This document shows positions 44,854 to 51,999 of a stretch of 64,000 bases of DNA, in pieces (position 1 is the first letter of the stretch; every line of letters starts with the position of its first letter). Position numbers and translations under genes: made by a program. Origin of the DNA: Gp1-AA122 sp036378535. Lineage in GTDB: Bacteria > Acidobacteriota > Terriglobia > Terriglobales > Acidobacteriaceae. The notes under the pieces are model-generated. The model saw nothing but the letters and a program-made list of their open reading frames with translations, was not told the DNA's origin and made no database searches. The DNA lies in assembly GCA_036378535.1 (NCBI GenBank), contig DASUWH010000029.1:1-64000 (forward strand), given 5' to 3'.

Positions 44854-45130
44854 AGACGCCGCAGCACAGACCATGAATATAGAAACTGATCTGCAAAGAT
44901 TCATTTCGACGGAAGTGGTGCTGGAGGGTGGCATCCGATTGAATGAGCCTTTGATTTCCTCCGGCAAGGTGGATTCACTCGGGCTGTTGCAGATTCTCGG
45001 ATACATCGAACAAACCTACGGCGTCACCTTGTTGACATCGAGCAGCCCGAAAGATTTCGAGAGTATAGAAGCGCTTGCCGAAGCCATTCGGAAGGCCGGA
45101 GGAAAATCGGAAGTGGGTGTCAGCGGATAA
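44843..45130 (+). CDS. Discrete carrier protein (PCP/ACP)
   Basis: Up to 95 residues; a Met at residue 11 (44873) gives an 85-residue carrier, the usual size. The phosphopantetheine site is G-K-V-D-S-L-G-L-L-Q-I-L near residue 45, with an acidic helical surround and Y-G-V-T-L-L after it. The upstream ATG overlaps the LVIVD gene's stop by 11 bases, so coupling is possible. Discrete carriers of this type accept an aminoacyl group from free-standing A enzymes; the obvious donor is the proline-type enzyme at 41075. The dehydrogenase at 48600 would then act on the carrier-bound prolyl group. No phosphopantetheinyl transferase gene was seen in the window. Confidence 0.85.
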   Translation: MLTKDAAAQTMNIETDLQRFISTEVVLEGGIRLNEPLISSGKVDSLGLLQILGYIEQTYGVTLLTSSSPKDFESIEALAEAIRKAGGKSEVGVSG

Positions 45131-45207
45131 ATTCAAGCTCGCGCTATCTGGGTTGTCGATGAGAACACTTCTTAGTCGCGGGGCCAAGGTCTAAAATTTT
45201 ATACAAT

Positions 45208-45223
45208 TGTGATCTAGATCACA
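45208..45223. promoter_or_regulatory. CRP/FNR-type operator, perfect 16-bp palindrome
   Basis: TGTGATCTAGATCACA, a perfect palindrome matching the CRP half-site pattern TGTGA-N6-TCACA, and the flanks on both sides also partly match the extended E. coli consensus. It lies 257 bases upstream of the preferred start of the radical SAM gene. A TATACA at 45200-45205 directly upstream could be a -10 element, in which case binding here would block rather than activate. Which regulator binds is unknown; no CRP/FNR gene is in the window. Confidence 0.7.
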
Positions 45224-45230
45224 TGCCTCG

Positions 45231-45262
45231 GTGATAGTGTTCCGAATTGGGAACACGATCAC
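45231..45262. promoter_or_regulatory. Second imperfect 32-bp palindrome
   Basis: GTGTTCC (45237-45243) and GGAACAC (45250-45256) form a perfect inverted repeat around a 6-base spacer; outside them GTGAT (45231-45235) and ATCAC (45258-45262) also pair, with one mismatch between the two parts. Starting 7 bases after the CRP-type site, it is a second dimeric-regulator site candidate or, as RNA, a hairpin in the leader. No T-run follows, so it is not a terminator. Confidence 0.5.
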
Positions 45263-45479
45263 CAAATCGCTGAACCCGCACATTTGTGCAAGTGATTGCA
45301 GTTTGACGCCGGCGGGCCCGCGCCTGATTTGTCTTTCCAGAGGTAAATATCTCAAGGCACAACACATACAACCACAATCGGTCTCGTCCGATTGGATTTT
45401 CCCGTGCTCATCTACACGACCCAGAGGATCTGAACGAGCTTCTTCAGTCGTTGCTGGCAAGAAGCTGCGCCACAAAACT

Positions 45480-46592
45480 ATGGGTCACTTTAGAAAACAC
45501 TGCATTAGTTTCCTGATGTCAAGCACCTGCAACTTGAATTGCACCTACTGCTACATCCCGCATTGGGGAGAAACCGTCGATCCTTGTGATCGCACGATCG
45601 ATCTGGAATTCGCCGTCGCCGGCATGAAGGAATTCTTTGCGTGGGCGCCGAAGCCCGCAATACGCTTCTTTGCTGCGGGGGAGCCGACGGTTGGGTTCAA
45701 GCGCATGACCGAGATCGTCGAAGAAGGGAAGAAGCTGGCCGGCGATCGCCTGCAAGTGGAATTACAGACGAACGGATATTTCAATGGCCAGATTGCGGAT
45801 TGGGTTGAACAGAATGTCCATATTCTCTGGATTTCGTGTGATGGCCCGCCGGAGTTGCAGGATGCACAGCGGCCCTCGGTGAATGGCAGCAAGAGATCCA
45901 GTCCGATGGTGGAGGCCAATATCCGGCGTTTTGCCGCGCACCCCACCATGCAGGTAGGAACTCGCGCGACCTTTCTGTCGCAAAACTTTAATCGACAGAT
46001 CGAGGTGTTGGACTACTTCCGCTCGCTCGGGTTGAAATATGTGTGCGGCGCGCCGGCCTATTCCTCGACGGTGAACGATCACACTCCTGTCCCGATGCTG
46101 CTGCGCTTTGCCCAGGAATTCGTACCAGCGTTCTGGCATGCGCAGAAGAACGAAATGTTTTATCAGACGCACCTCATGGTTAACTTCGACGAAGAGGTGG
46201 ATGCATACTGTCGTGCCTGCACCGATCCCGTGTGCCCGCAGCTGACCTCCGACGGGCACGTGTCCTGCTGTGACTGGGCGTGCTTTGGGGACAAGTACCT
46301 CGACGGGGTGCTGAACCAGTTGATCTATGGGAAGTGGGACAAGGAAAGGAAAGAGATCGTTTATTTTCCTGAGCGCAGAGCGGACATCGAGCGCCGCAAT
46401 GTTGCGCATCTTGCGGAAGGCGATTGCAAAGGCTGTCCAATTGTCCGACACTGTGCCGGAGGTTGCATCGGCAAGGTGATGGTGAGATCGAATGGTCTGC
46501 ACAAGATGGATCCCAATTGGTGTCAGGCAACCCGCTACCTGGCAGAGCACCTGCCGCTCAACCAGGGATTGTATCCGGTGAGACATTCGTAG
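45480..46592 (+). CDS. Radical SAM / SPASM-domain enzyme
   Basis: 370 residues from the ATG at 45480. The reading frame stays open 83 codons further upstream through the palindromes, but the family N-terminus fits 45480; the ribosome-binding site is weak. Radical SAM cluster C-N-L-N-C-T-Y-C (Cys17, 21, 24), followed by F-F-A-A-G-E-P-T. The C-terminal SPASM region has C-P-Q-L-T-S-D-G-H-V-S-C, then C-K-G-C-P-I-V-R-H-C-A-G-G-C near residues 315-330 and a final W-C-Q, so one or two auxiliary 4Fe-4S clusters are expected. SPASM enzymes usually modify peptides (sactionine, Cα or side-chain chemistry) or act as sulfatase maturases. No precursor peptide is encoded nearby, so the substrate is more likely a carrier-bound or released nonribosomal peptide. 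The following A-T gene begins 20 bases later. Confidence 0.9.
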   Translation: MGHFRKHCISFLMSSTCNLNCTYCYIPHWGETVDPCDRTIDLEFAVAGMKEFFAWAPKPAIRFFAAGEPTVGFKRMTEIVEEGKKLAGDRLQVELQTNGYFNGQIADWVEQNVHILWISCDGPPELQDAQRPSVNGSKRSSPMVEANIRRFAAHPTMQVGTRATFLSQNFNRQIEVLDYFRSLGLKYVCGAPAYSSTVNDHTPVPMLLRFAQEFVPAFWHAQKNEMFYQTHLMVNFDEEVDAYCRACTDPVCPQLTSDGHVSCCDWACFGDKYLDGVLNQLIYGKWDKERKEIVYFPERRADIERRNVAHLAEGDCKGCPIVRHCAGGCIGKVMVRSNGLHKMDPNWCQATRYLAEHLPLNQGLYPVRHS

Positions 46593-46611
46593 TGGCAGCC
46601 GAGGAGGAGTT

Positions 46612-48582
46612 TTGGAAACGAAGGGGGATGGATTCGTTCTAAGTGGCGAGGAATGGCAGGCCATTGTCGAAGGCTTCAACCAGACGCGAGAAGATTTCCG
46701 CCGGGACCTATGTTTCCACGAGCTATTTGAAGAGCAAGTGGAGCGCACTCCGGAACGAAATGCTCTGGTCTTCCAAGAGCAGAGGCTGACTTACCGCGCA
46801 CTCAACGCTCGCGCGAATCAGTTGGCGCATTACCTCCGCCGGCAAGGCGTGCGCCCGAGCACTCCCGTAGGTCTGTTCGTGCAACGCTCGGCGGACATGA
46901 TCATCGCGCTACTGGGAATCCTGAAAGCGGGCGGAGCCTATGTTCCTTTGCACCCGGATCTTCCCGAAGCCAGGCTTGCGCATCAACTGCAGGTTACAAA
47001 AGCTCCCGTGCTCGTGACGCAGGAAAGCCTGGAAGAGCGGCTGCCGGAATTCGAAGGGCGGATTGTTCTTATTGATCGAGAGCGAGCGCTCTTCGAGCAA
47101 CAGTCACCTTCCAATCCGGACAAGCTGACTACGCCCGCGGATCTGATCTACCTGATCTTCACTTCCGGTTCAACGGGCACGCCGAAAGGCGTGGCGACCC
47201 GCCATGAGAACGTAACCAATTACACACAATTCATCGTGAGCAAGCTGGGCTTGATGGAACCGGAGAACAGCGCGGGGCTTCAGTTCGCCAACGTATCCAC
47301 TCTGAGCGCAGACTTGGGCAACACGCCGATTTTTGCCGCGCTGTCCTCGGGTGGATGCCTGCACATGATCGCCGATGAGGTGCTGCTGGACGGACAGTTG
47401 TACGCAGAACACGTCCGCAAAGAACCCATCGATGTTCTGAAGATTGCGCCTTCGCATTTGCGGGCGCTGATGACGTCGGGCGACGCGGCGACGATTCTTC
47501 CACGGAAGTGGCTAGTCATCGGCGGGGAGTCGCTGCATTGGGATTTTGTGCGGCAGATCAAGCAAGCGCGTAATTGCGCCATTCTGAACCATTATTCTCC
47601 GACTGAAACGACCATCGGTTGCCTGACATTCGAGGTTGACGAGAACAACCCGCTGGCAAAGAGCACCGCGGTCGTGCCGCTGGGGCGGCCGATCGCCAAC
47701 ACGTTGCTGTACATCCTCAATCAGGAACTTCAACCCGCGCCACTGGGAGTGGCGGGCGATTTGTACATCGGTGGTGCAGGCGTGTCGAATGGCTACATCG
47801 GCCAGGCGGAACTGACGGCTGCACGATTCATGGCCGACCCACTGAATCCAGGCAGCGGACTTCGCTTTTATCGGAGCGGTGACCGGGCGCGTTGGTTGCC
47901 CAGCGGGATTGTGGAGTTCCTTGGACGCGAAGATGATCAGGTCAAGATTCGCGGATTCCGGGTCGAACTGGGAGAGATTGAAGCGGTATTGTTGCGCCAT
48001 CCGGTAGTAAAACATGCGGCAGTCGTGGTGAAAAACACGAACGCTGGAGATCAGACTCTATTGGCTTTTGTGGTGGGGTCTGGGAAGCCCGATTCACGCG
48101 AGTTGCGCGAATACCTGCTGCAATACCTTCCCGACTACATGGTGCCATCCAGCTTTGTCCCTCGGGATTCTCTGCCACTGAACGCGAACGGCAAGGTTGA
48201 CCGGCGCGCGCTTGCGGAAAGCGTTCCCGAAGCAACTCCAGAATCGGCGTCGGAAGGCACGCTCGATCCGGTGCAGGAGAAGCTGGTCGCCATCTGGAGC
48301 GAGATTCTCGGGGTAAGTAATATTCGAATGAATGACAATTTCTTCGAACTGGGAGGGCACTCGCTGCTGGCGGTGCGAATCATCGCGCGCGTGCGAACCG
48401 TCTTTGGCGCGCCGGTGCCGTTACGCAGCATGTTCGAGGCGCCCACAGTAGCCGCCTTGGCCGAGGTCATTACGCAATACCAATCGCGGGCGAACGAAGA
48501 AGACGAGGTGGCGAAGATTTTGGGCGAGATCGAGGGACTATCGGAAGATGAAGCTCAGCGGCTGCTGGAGAGTGAGAAGTAG
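46612..48582 (+). CDS. NRPS A(Asp)-T lacking a C domain
   Basis: 656 residues from a TTG at 46612, with a strong GAGGAGG at 46601-46607 deciding the start. Begins at the C-A linker (Q-A-I-V-E-G-F-N-Q-T), then an A domain with F-T-S-G-S-T-G-T-P-K-G near residue 184, the A-D-L-G-N-T block and the code D-L-T-K-V-G-H-I-G-K, a published Asp code. Carrier with G-G-H-S-L-L-A near 584; short acidic tail, no thioesterase. It resembles the A-T part of the leftward Asp module but lacks the degenerate C-like domain. In the rightward arm it would provide the middle residue, with condensation from the stand-alone C enzymes. It ends 17 bases from the convergent dehydrogenase gene. Confidence 0.92.
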   Translation: METKGDGFVLSGEEWQAIVEGFNQTREDFRRDLCFHELFEEQVERTPERNALVFQEQRLTYRALNARANQLAHYLRRQGVRPSTPVGLFVQRSADMIIALLGILKAGGAYVPLHPDLPEARLAHQLQVTKAPVLVTQESLEERLPEFEGRIVLIDRERALFEQQSPSNPDKLTTPADLIYLIFTSGSTGTPKGVATRHENVTNYTQFIVSKLGLMEPENSAGLQFANVSTLSADLGNTPIFAALSSGGCLHMIADEVLLDGQLYAEHVRKEPIDVLKIAPSHLRALMTSGDAATILPRKWLVIGGESLHWDFVRQIKQARNCAILNHYSPTETTIGCLTFEVDENNPLAKSTAVVPLGRPIANTLLYILNQELQPAPLGVAGDLYIGGAGVSNGYIGQAELTAARFMADPLNPGSGLRFYRSGDRARWLPSGIVEFLGREDDQVKIRGFRVELGEIEAVLLRHPVVKHAAVVVKNTNAGDQTLLAFVVGSGKPDSRELREYLLQYLPDYMVPSSFVPRDSLPLNANGKVDRRALAESVPEATPESASEGTLDPVQEKLVAIWSEILGVSNIRMNDNFFELGGHSLLAVRIIARVRTVFGAPVPLRSMFEAPTVAALAEVITQYQSRANEEDEVAKILGEIEGLSEDEAQRLLESEK

Positions 48583-48599
48583 CGATTTCGCCGTCGGCT

Positions 48600-49757
48600 T
48601 CATTCGACTTTGCTCAAACCCATCATGGCAGCGATGATGTTGCGCTGAATTTCCGAGGTTCCGGAATAGATGGTTCCCGAGATCGAGTCGCGCAGGTCGC
48701 GTTCTATTTCGAAGTCGGTCATGTAGCCGTAGCCCCCGTGGATTTGAACCGCATCGAGACAGGACTGCACGAAGCTCTCACTCACCGATAACTTGGCAAT
48801 GGCAGCGTCGAGTATCGCGGACTTACCCTGCTGTTTGAGCCAGGCCACGCGGTAAACCAGCCAGCGCGAAGCTTCCAGGCGAACTTTCATGTTGGCCAAC
48901 CGGTGGGCAATTGCCTGGAACCGGCCAATCGGCTTGCCGAACTGTTTGCGCTCACGAGCGTATTTGACGCAGGCTTCCAGCTGGCGCTGCATAGTCCCCA
49001 GATAGCTGGCCAGGATGCTTCCGCGCTCCCACTCCATGGAACAGTTAAAAATGGCGGAGCCGGCGCCCTCGGGGCCCAGCCGGTTCTCCTCGGGGATGGC
49101 GCAGTCCTGCAGGATTACCTCAGACATCGGGGAGGTGCGCAGGCCCATTTTGTCGATATGGTGGCTCGTACTTAGTCCAGGCGTGCCCTTCTCGACGATG
49201 AAGGCGGAGATACCTTCCAGGCCTTTGTGGCGGTCAAGGGTCGCAAAAACCAGGATGGCATCGGCCATGGGCGCGTTGGTGATGAAGGTTTTGGTGCCGT
49301 TCAGGACGTATCTGCCATCGCGCTTGGTTGCCTGGCAGCGCAGACTGAAAGCGTCGGATCCCGACTCCGGCTCGGTCATGGCATGAACCGCAATCATGTC
49401 TCCGCGACACAGCGGTGGGAGATATTTGGCTTTTTGTGCCTCTGTACCGAATTCAAGAACTGGTATCTGGAAGCTCCACATCTGCGCATTAATGCTGAAG
49501 AGGAGACCGTTGTCCTGGCAGCCGTAGCCGAGCGCCTCCATGGCGACAACGACAGTCAGCGGGTCGGCAGCCGAGCCGCCATATTCCTCGGGAATGGGCA
49601 GGCCCTGGATGCCGAATTCGGCGCATTTTTGGAAGGCTGCAGCGTTAAATTGTCCAGCGCGGTCTTTCTCGATGATGTCATCGTTGAGTTCGCTTTTGGC
49701 GAAACGTATCACCGAATCACGGAATGCGAGCTGATCCGGAGTGAAGGAGAATTCCAT
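48600..49757 (-). CDS. Flavoprotein acyl-CoA-dehydrogenase-like, PltE-type
   Basis: 385 residues with the three-domain acyl-CoA dehydrogenase layout: A-M-T-E-P-E-S-G-S-D near residue 126 (FAD contact), F-I-T-N-A near 158, R-K-Q-F-G-K-P-I-G near 270 and I-Y-S-G-T-S-E-I-Q near 365. The general-base position of medium-chain enzymes (Y-E-G-T) is Ser here, while Glu244 lies in S-M-E-W-E-R-G, the position used by isovaleryl-CoA dehydrogenase and by prolyl-carrier oxidases. By memory, several blocks (G-Y-G-C-x-D-N-G-L-L-F, P-V-L-E-F-G-T, S-M-E-W-E-R) match PltE/RedW/CloN3, which oxidise prolyl-carrier to the pyrrole. Context agrees: proline-type ligase and free carrier lie just upstream in the facing operon. 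A terminator at 49841 isolates it, so it has its own promoter. Confidence 0.87.
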   Translation of the reverse strand: MEFSFTPDQLAFRDSVIRFAKSELNDDIIEKDRAGQFNAAAFQKCAEFGIQGLPIPEEYGGSAADPLTVVVAMEALGYGCQDNGLLFSINAQMWSFQIPVLEFGTEAQKAKYLPPLCRGDMIAVHAMTEPESGSDAFSLRCQATKRDGRYVLNGTKTFITNAPMADAILVFATLDRHKGLEGISAFIVEKGTPGLSTSHHIDKMGLRTSPMSEVILQDCAIPEENRLGPEGAGSAIFNCSMEWERGSILASYLGTMQRQLEACVKYARERKQFGKPIGRFQAIAHRLANMKVRLEASRWLVYRVAWLKQQGKSAILDAAIAKLSVSESFVQSCLDAVQIHGGYGYMTDFEIERDLRDSISGTIYSGTSEIQRNIIAAMMGLSKVE

Positions 49758-49840
49758 GCGGTAAATTTACTACATCGGGCACCAAGCTAGAACGGCTGTC
49801 CTGACCGTGCCGTGAGACGAGAAAAAAGCGGAAAAGCAAA

Positions 49841-49865
49841 AGACCACGGTCGAAGACCGTGGTCT
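49841..49865 (-). terminator. Intrinsic terminator behind the LuxR pair
   Basis: Perfect 11-bp stem AGACCACGGTC / GACCGTGGTCT with a 3-base loop. Read leftward it is followed by TTTTGCTTTT, so it ends transcription of the two LuxR-type genes before the dehydrogenase. Read rightward it is followed by GGTTTTATT and may work in both directions. Confidence 0.85.
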
Positions 49866-49930
49866 GGTTTTATTGAGGCGTGAAGCTGACTAAGGCCGCA
49901 TATGGCTGACCGCGGGAGCTTAGCCGTCGT

Positions 49931-50164
49931 TTAGGCGTCGCTACCCTGCTCATGTCGTCGCGCCTCGTACCAGAGCGCAAGTTCGACGCGGTTCCACAGG
50001 CCTAACTTGTCATAGATGAGGCGGAGATAGTTCTTGACCACGTGTTCGGTGGTGCCAATGGCCTCGGCGACCTCTTTGTTCTTGAGTCCTTCGGCGACGA
50101 GTTCGATGATGCGATATTCGCGTTGACTGGGAGTGCGCGGTCCGTAGCGCTCGTTTGCTGACAT
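49931..50164 (-). CDS. Small single-domain LuxR-type regulator
   Basis: 77 residues consisting almost only of a GerE/LuxR helix-turn-helix: R-T-P-S-Q-R-E-Y-R-I-I-E-L-V-A-E-G-L-K-N-K-E-V-A split around residue 13-30, then recognition helix T-E-H-V-V-K-N-Y-L-R-L-I-Y-D-K-L-G. No receiver or autoinducer domain. A GGAGG lies 9 bases upstream of the ATG, inside the preceding gene. Such orphan HTH proteins bind DNA as dimers, often controlled by partner proteins. As the regulator next to the NRPS locus it is a candidate controller, but no direct evidence links them. Confidence 0.82.
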   Translation of the reverse strand: MSANERYGPRTPSQREYRIIELVAEGLKNKEVAEAIGTTEHVVKNYLRLIYDKLGLWNRVELALWYEARRHEQGSDA

Positions 50165-50370
50165 AGCTGCCTCCGGTACAGAAGTACTGCCAACTTCACG
50201 CGTTTAATACCCTGGGTGATTCCGAAGCGAAGAAACAGGCGATTGAAACGAGCCTTGACGGTCCGTCGCGCCATCTTGAGTTGAGTGGCGATCTCGGCGT
50301 TGTCGCAGCCTTGCAGGAGCAATTCGGTAATCTGCTGATCGCGTTTGCCCATTCGAATCTGGTCTTGCAT
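50002..50370 (-). CDS. LuxR-type HTH protein overlapping its neighbour
   Basis: 122 residues. Residues about 7-62 form a LuxR/GerE helix-turn-helix: K-R-D-Q-Q-I-T-E-L-L-L-Q-G-C-D-N-A-E-I-A followed by R-T-V-K-A-R-F-N-R-L-F. After residue 70 the sequence becomes Ser/Pro-rich and low in character because the frame runs through the downstream LuxR gene in another frame, overlapping it by 163 bases. The HTH is complete, so the protein is probably functional with an unstructured tail. A frameshift shortening or lengthening the tail is possible, since the sister protein ends soon after its HTH. Confidence 0.65.
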   Translation of the reverse strand: MQDQIRMGKRDQQITELLLQGCDNAEIATQLKMARRTVKARFNRLFLRFGITQGIKRVKLAVLLYRRQLCQQTSATDRALPVNANIASSNSSPKDSRTKRSPRPLAPPNTWSRTISASSMTS

Positions 50371-51059
50371 GCACTACCTCATAAATGTTGTTCTACTCGC
50401 ATTCAAGTGGAAATCTCTACTTCCACGCTACTACGAGCGTTGGCGTCCGACTTGTGACGAGTGACCATAGGTTTTAGTTCGCCCGAGGTACTCTGCATAG
50501 AGATCCCCAGGAGCGAACAGGTACACATCTCCTTCAACACGACGAAATAGATTTCTGGTTTGGCAAGGTACTCAGCATTCACCATGCCAATTTCTATGGA
50601 ATTCCACAGATATTCTTATCGCACGGTGTGCCACGAGGTGAGGGGCGGTAGATGCCGGCTCGAGGTTACGCGCTTGAGAAGGATTTCGAGGGAGTTCTCG
50701 CCGGGCAAAGTGCGATTTCGTGCAGATCGCGACTGTATCCCGCCAACAATTGCGAGCGATAAAGCACACACACAGGCGTGAGTTGGAGCAGACATGGAAT
50801 AGGAAAAGGGCGAGCCCCTGGGGGGCGCGGTGTGATGGTATCCACAGGGGCGGGGCAGTCGTGGAAACGTCCTAAGGCGAAGCACCTAGGACAAAATTCC
50901 TCATCCTGCAGGCGAGGTTGGAAGTTCTTACACGCCAGATTCTTTGACAAGTATTCTGCGGGTAACCCACCCCGGAGATTGGAAATGCGGCCGAAAAGAA
51001 ATCAGGCTCTGCTTCTAAAGCTCAGAGCCTGAAGTCGATTCCTCTCGTTAAGAATAATC
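50371..51059. other. Intergenic region, 689 bp
   Basis: No gene called. It holds a hairpin at 50870-50893, GTCCTA(A)GG with CCTAGGAC (one bulged A), and the terminator at 51003-51031. Short open frames here on both strands lack domain character and ribosome-binding sites. Promoter elements for the LuxR pair are expected near 50370-50450 but none is convincing. Confidence 0.4.
51003..51031 (-). terminator. Intrinsic terminator behind the PEP-CTERM gene
   Basis: Nine-base stem CAGGCTCTG / CAGAGCCTG with an 11-base loop, about 30 bases past the leftward stop codon at 51060. Read leftward the stem is followed by ATTTCTTTT, a usable T-rich tract. Confidence 0.65.
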
Positions 51060-51581
51060 TCAGAGTCGATGGAGCAGCTTGCGGCGGCGGCGAAGGGCGA
51101 TCCCGGCTACACCCGTAAGAAACAGGGCGAGAGTAGCAGGTTCTGGAACGTTCGCGATAGCGGTGAAGTGAACGCCATTAGCCGGCCAGGTACCGAACGT
51201 AATGCTGAAATTGTGTCCGGCGGTAATGCCAGTGAAGCCCTGTCCGACGCCCGAGAGCAGGATTGTGGTCACGCCATTGGAACCGGTGGTGACGCTGCAG
51301 TTCATAAAGGTGTGAGGCGCGCTGCAGCTGATCAAATTTGCTGAGACACCTTTCTCCATCAGCTCGAGGCTAGTCCAGGATGCGCCGGAGACATTCGTGA
51401 AGAATAGGGTACCGTTGCCGCCTTGAGGAGAGGTGAATGAGAAATGTGTGCCCACTGCGGTGCAATTGCTGCCACATACCGGGTCTTTGATAATAATTCT
51501 AGGATCGGTATTGGATGTAGCAAATGCGGCGACACAGGTGAGAGCCAGGACAATTGCCAGCAACGCAAGATTGCGTCTCAT
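51060..51581 (-). CDS. PEP-CTERM-sorted secreted protein
   Basis: 173 residues: signal peptide (L-A-L-L-A-I-V-L-A-L-T-C-V-A-A-F-A), a Ser/Thr/Gly-rich middle with paired cysteines (V-C-G-S-N-C; I-S-C-S; M-N-C-S), and a C-terminal tail N-V-P-E-P-A-T-L-A-L-F, hydrophobic helix and R-R-R-R-K. That is the PEP-CTERM sorting signal, recognised by exosortase, which anchors or releases proteins in exopolysaccharide-producing bacteria. No exosortase gene is in the window. Molecular function unknown; likely an extracellular matrix or surface protein. Confidence 0.9.
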   Translation of the reverse strand: MRRNLALLAIVLALTCVAAFATSNTDPRIIIKDPVCGSNCTAVGTHFSFTSPQGGNGTLFFTNVSGASWTSLELMEKGVSANLISCSAPHTFMNCSVTTGSNGVTTILLSGVGQGFTGITAGHNFSITFGTWPANGVHFTAIANVPEPATLALFLTGVAGIALRRRRKLLHRL

Positions 51582-51999
51582 TGGACCCCCTTTTAGGAAA
51601 CCCGCACAAGTTGGGAAGTAACAACCGCTCTGGCGCAGGGGAAGCGGAACTTACGCCCTGCAAGTATCTACTTCAAATTGCGAAAGTCAAGCTCAAAACT
51701 GCGCAGGCAGCGGTTTTTTGCGGTAAGTGACGCGCCGGATTGGCTGTCGATTGCAGGAACACTGCAGGAAAGTAATGGCAAGATGCAGAAGTTTGCACTT
51801 TGGGCTTCTCTGCCGAACCTCGATATGTCGGTCGGAGTGCTTCCGATAGAATACCGTGCGATCCAAATGTCCACGAAAACTTTAATGCAGGTCAGGGCCG
51901 TGAATGTTGGGCCGTCCATGGATTCGTTCGGAGCGTGAAGTTCGGCCATTCGGTTGTACTAAGCACCAGTTTCTGCAATTCTTCAGCTGGGGATTACAT
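51582..51999. other. Divergent intergenic region, 418 bp
   Basis: Lies between the leftward PEP-CTERM gene and the rightward epimerase and must hold both promoters. An 86-codon frame at 51678-51938 has no recognisable features and no ribosome-binding site. Nothing else supported. Confidence 0.35.

Noticed and set aside
45231..45479. In-frame N-terminal extension of the radical SAM gene
   Set aside because: It would start inside a palindrome and adds 83 residues without domain character, ahead of a normal family start at 45480.
42686..45479. Possible ribosomal precursor peptide for the SPASM enzyme
   Set aside because: Short frames in the gaps, such as one of 19 codons near 42694, lack ribosome-binding sites and core-peptide features.
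48600..49757. Catabolic acyl-CoA dehydrogenase
   Set aside because: The medium-chain catalytic Glu is Ser and the blocks fit prolyl-carrier oxidases; no fatty-acid genes are nearby.
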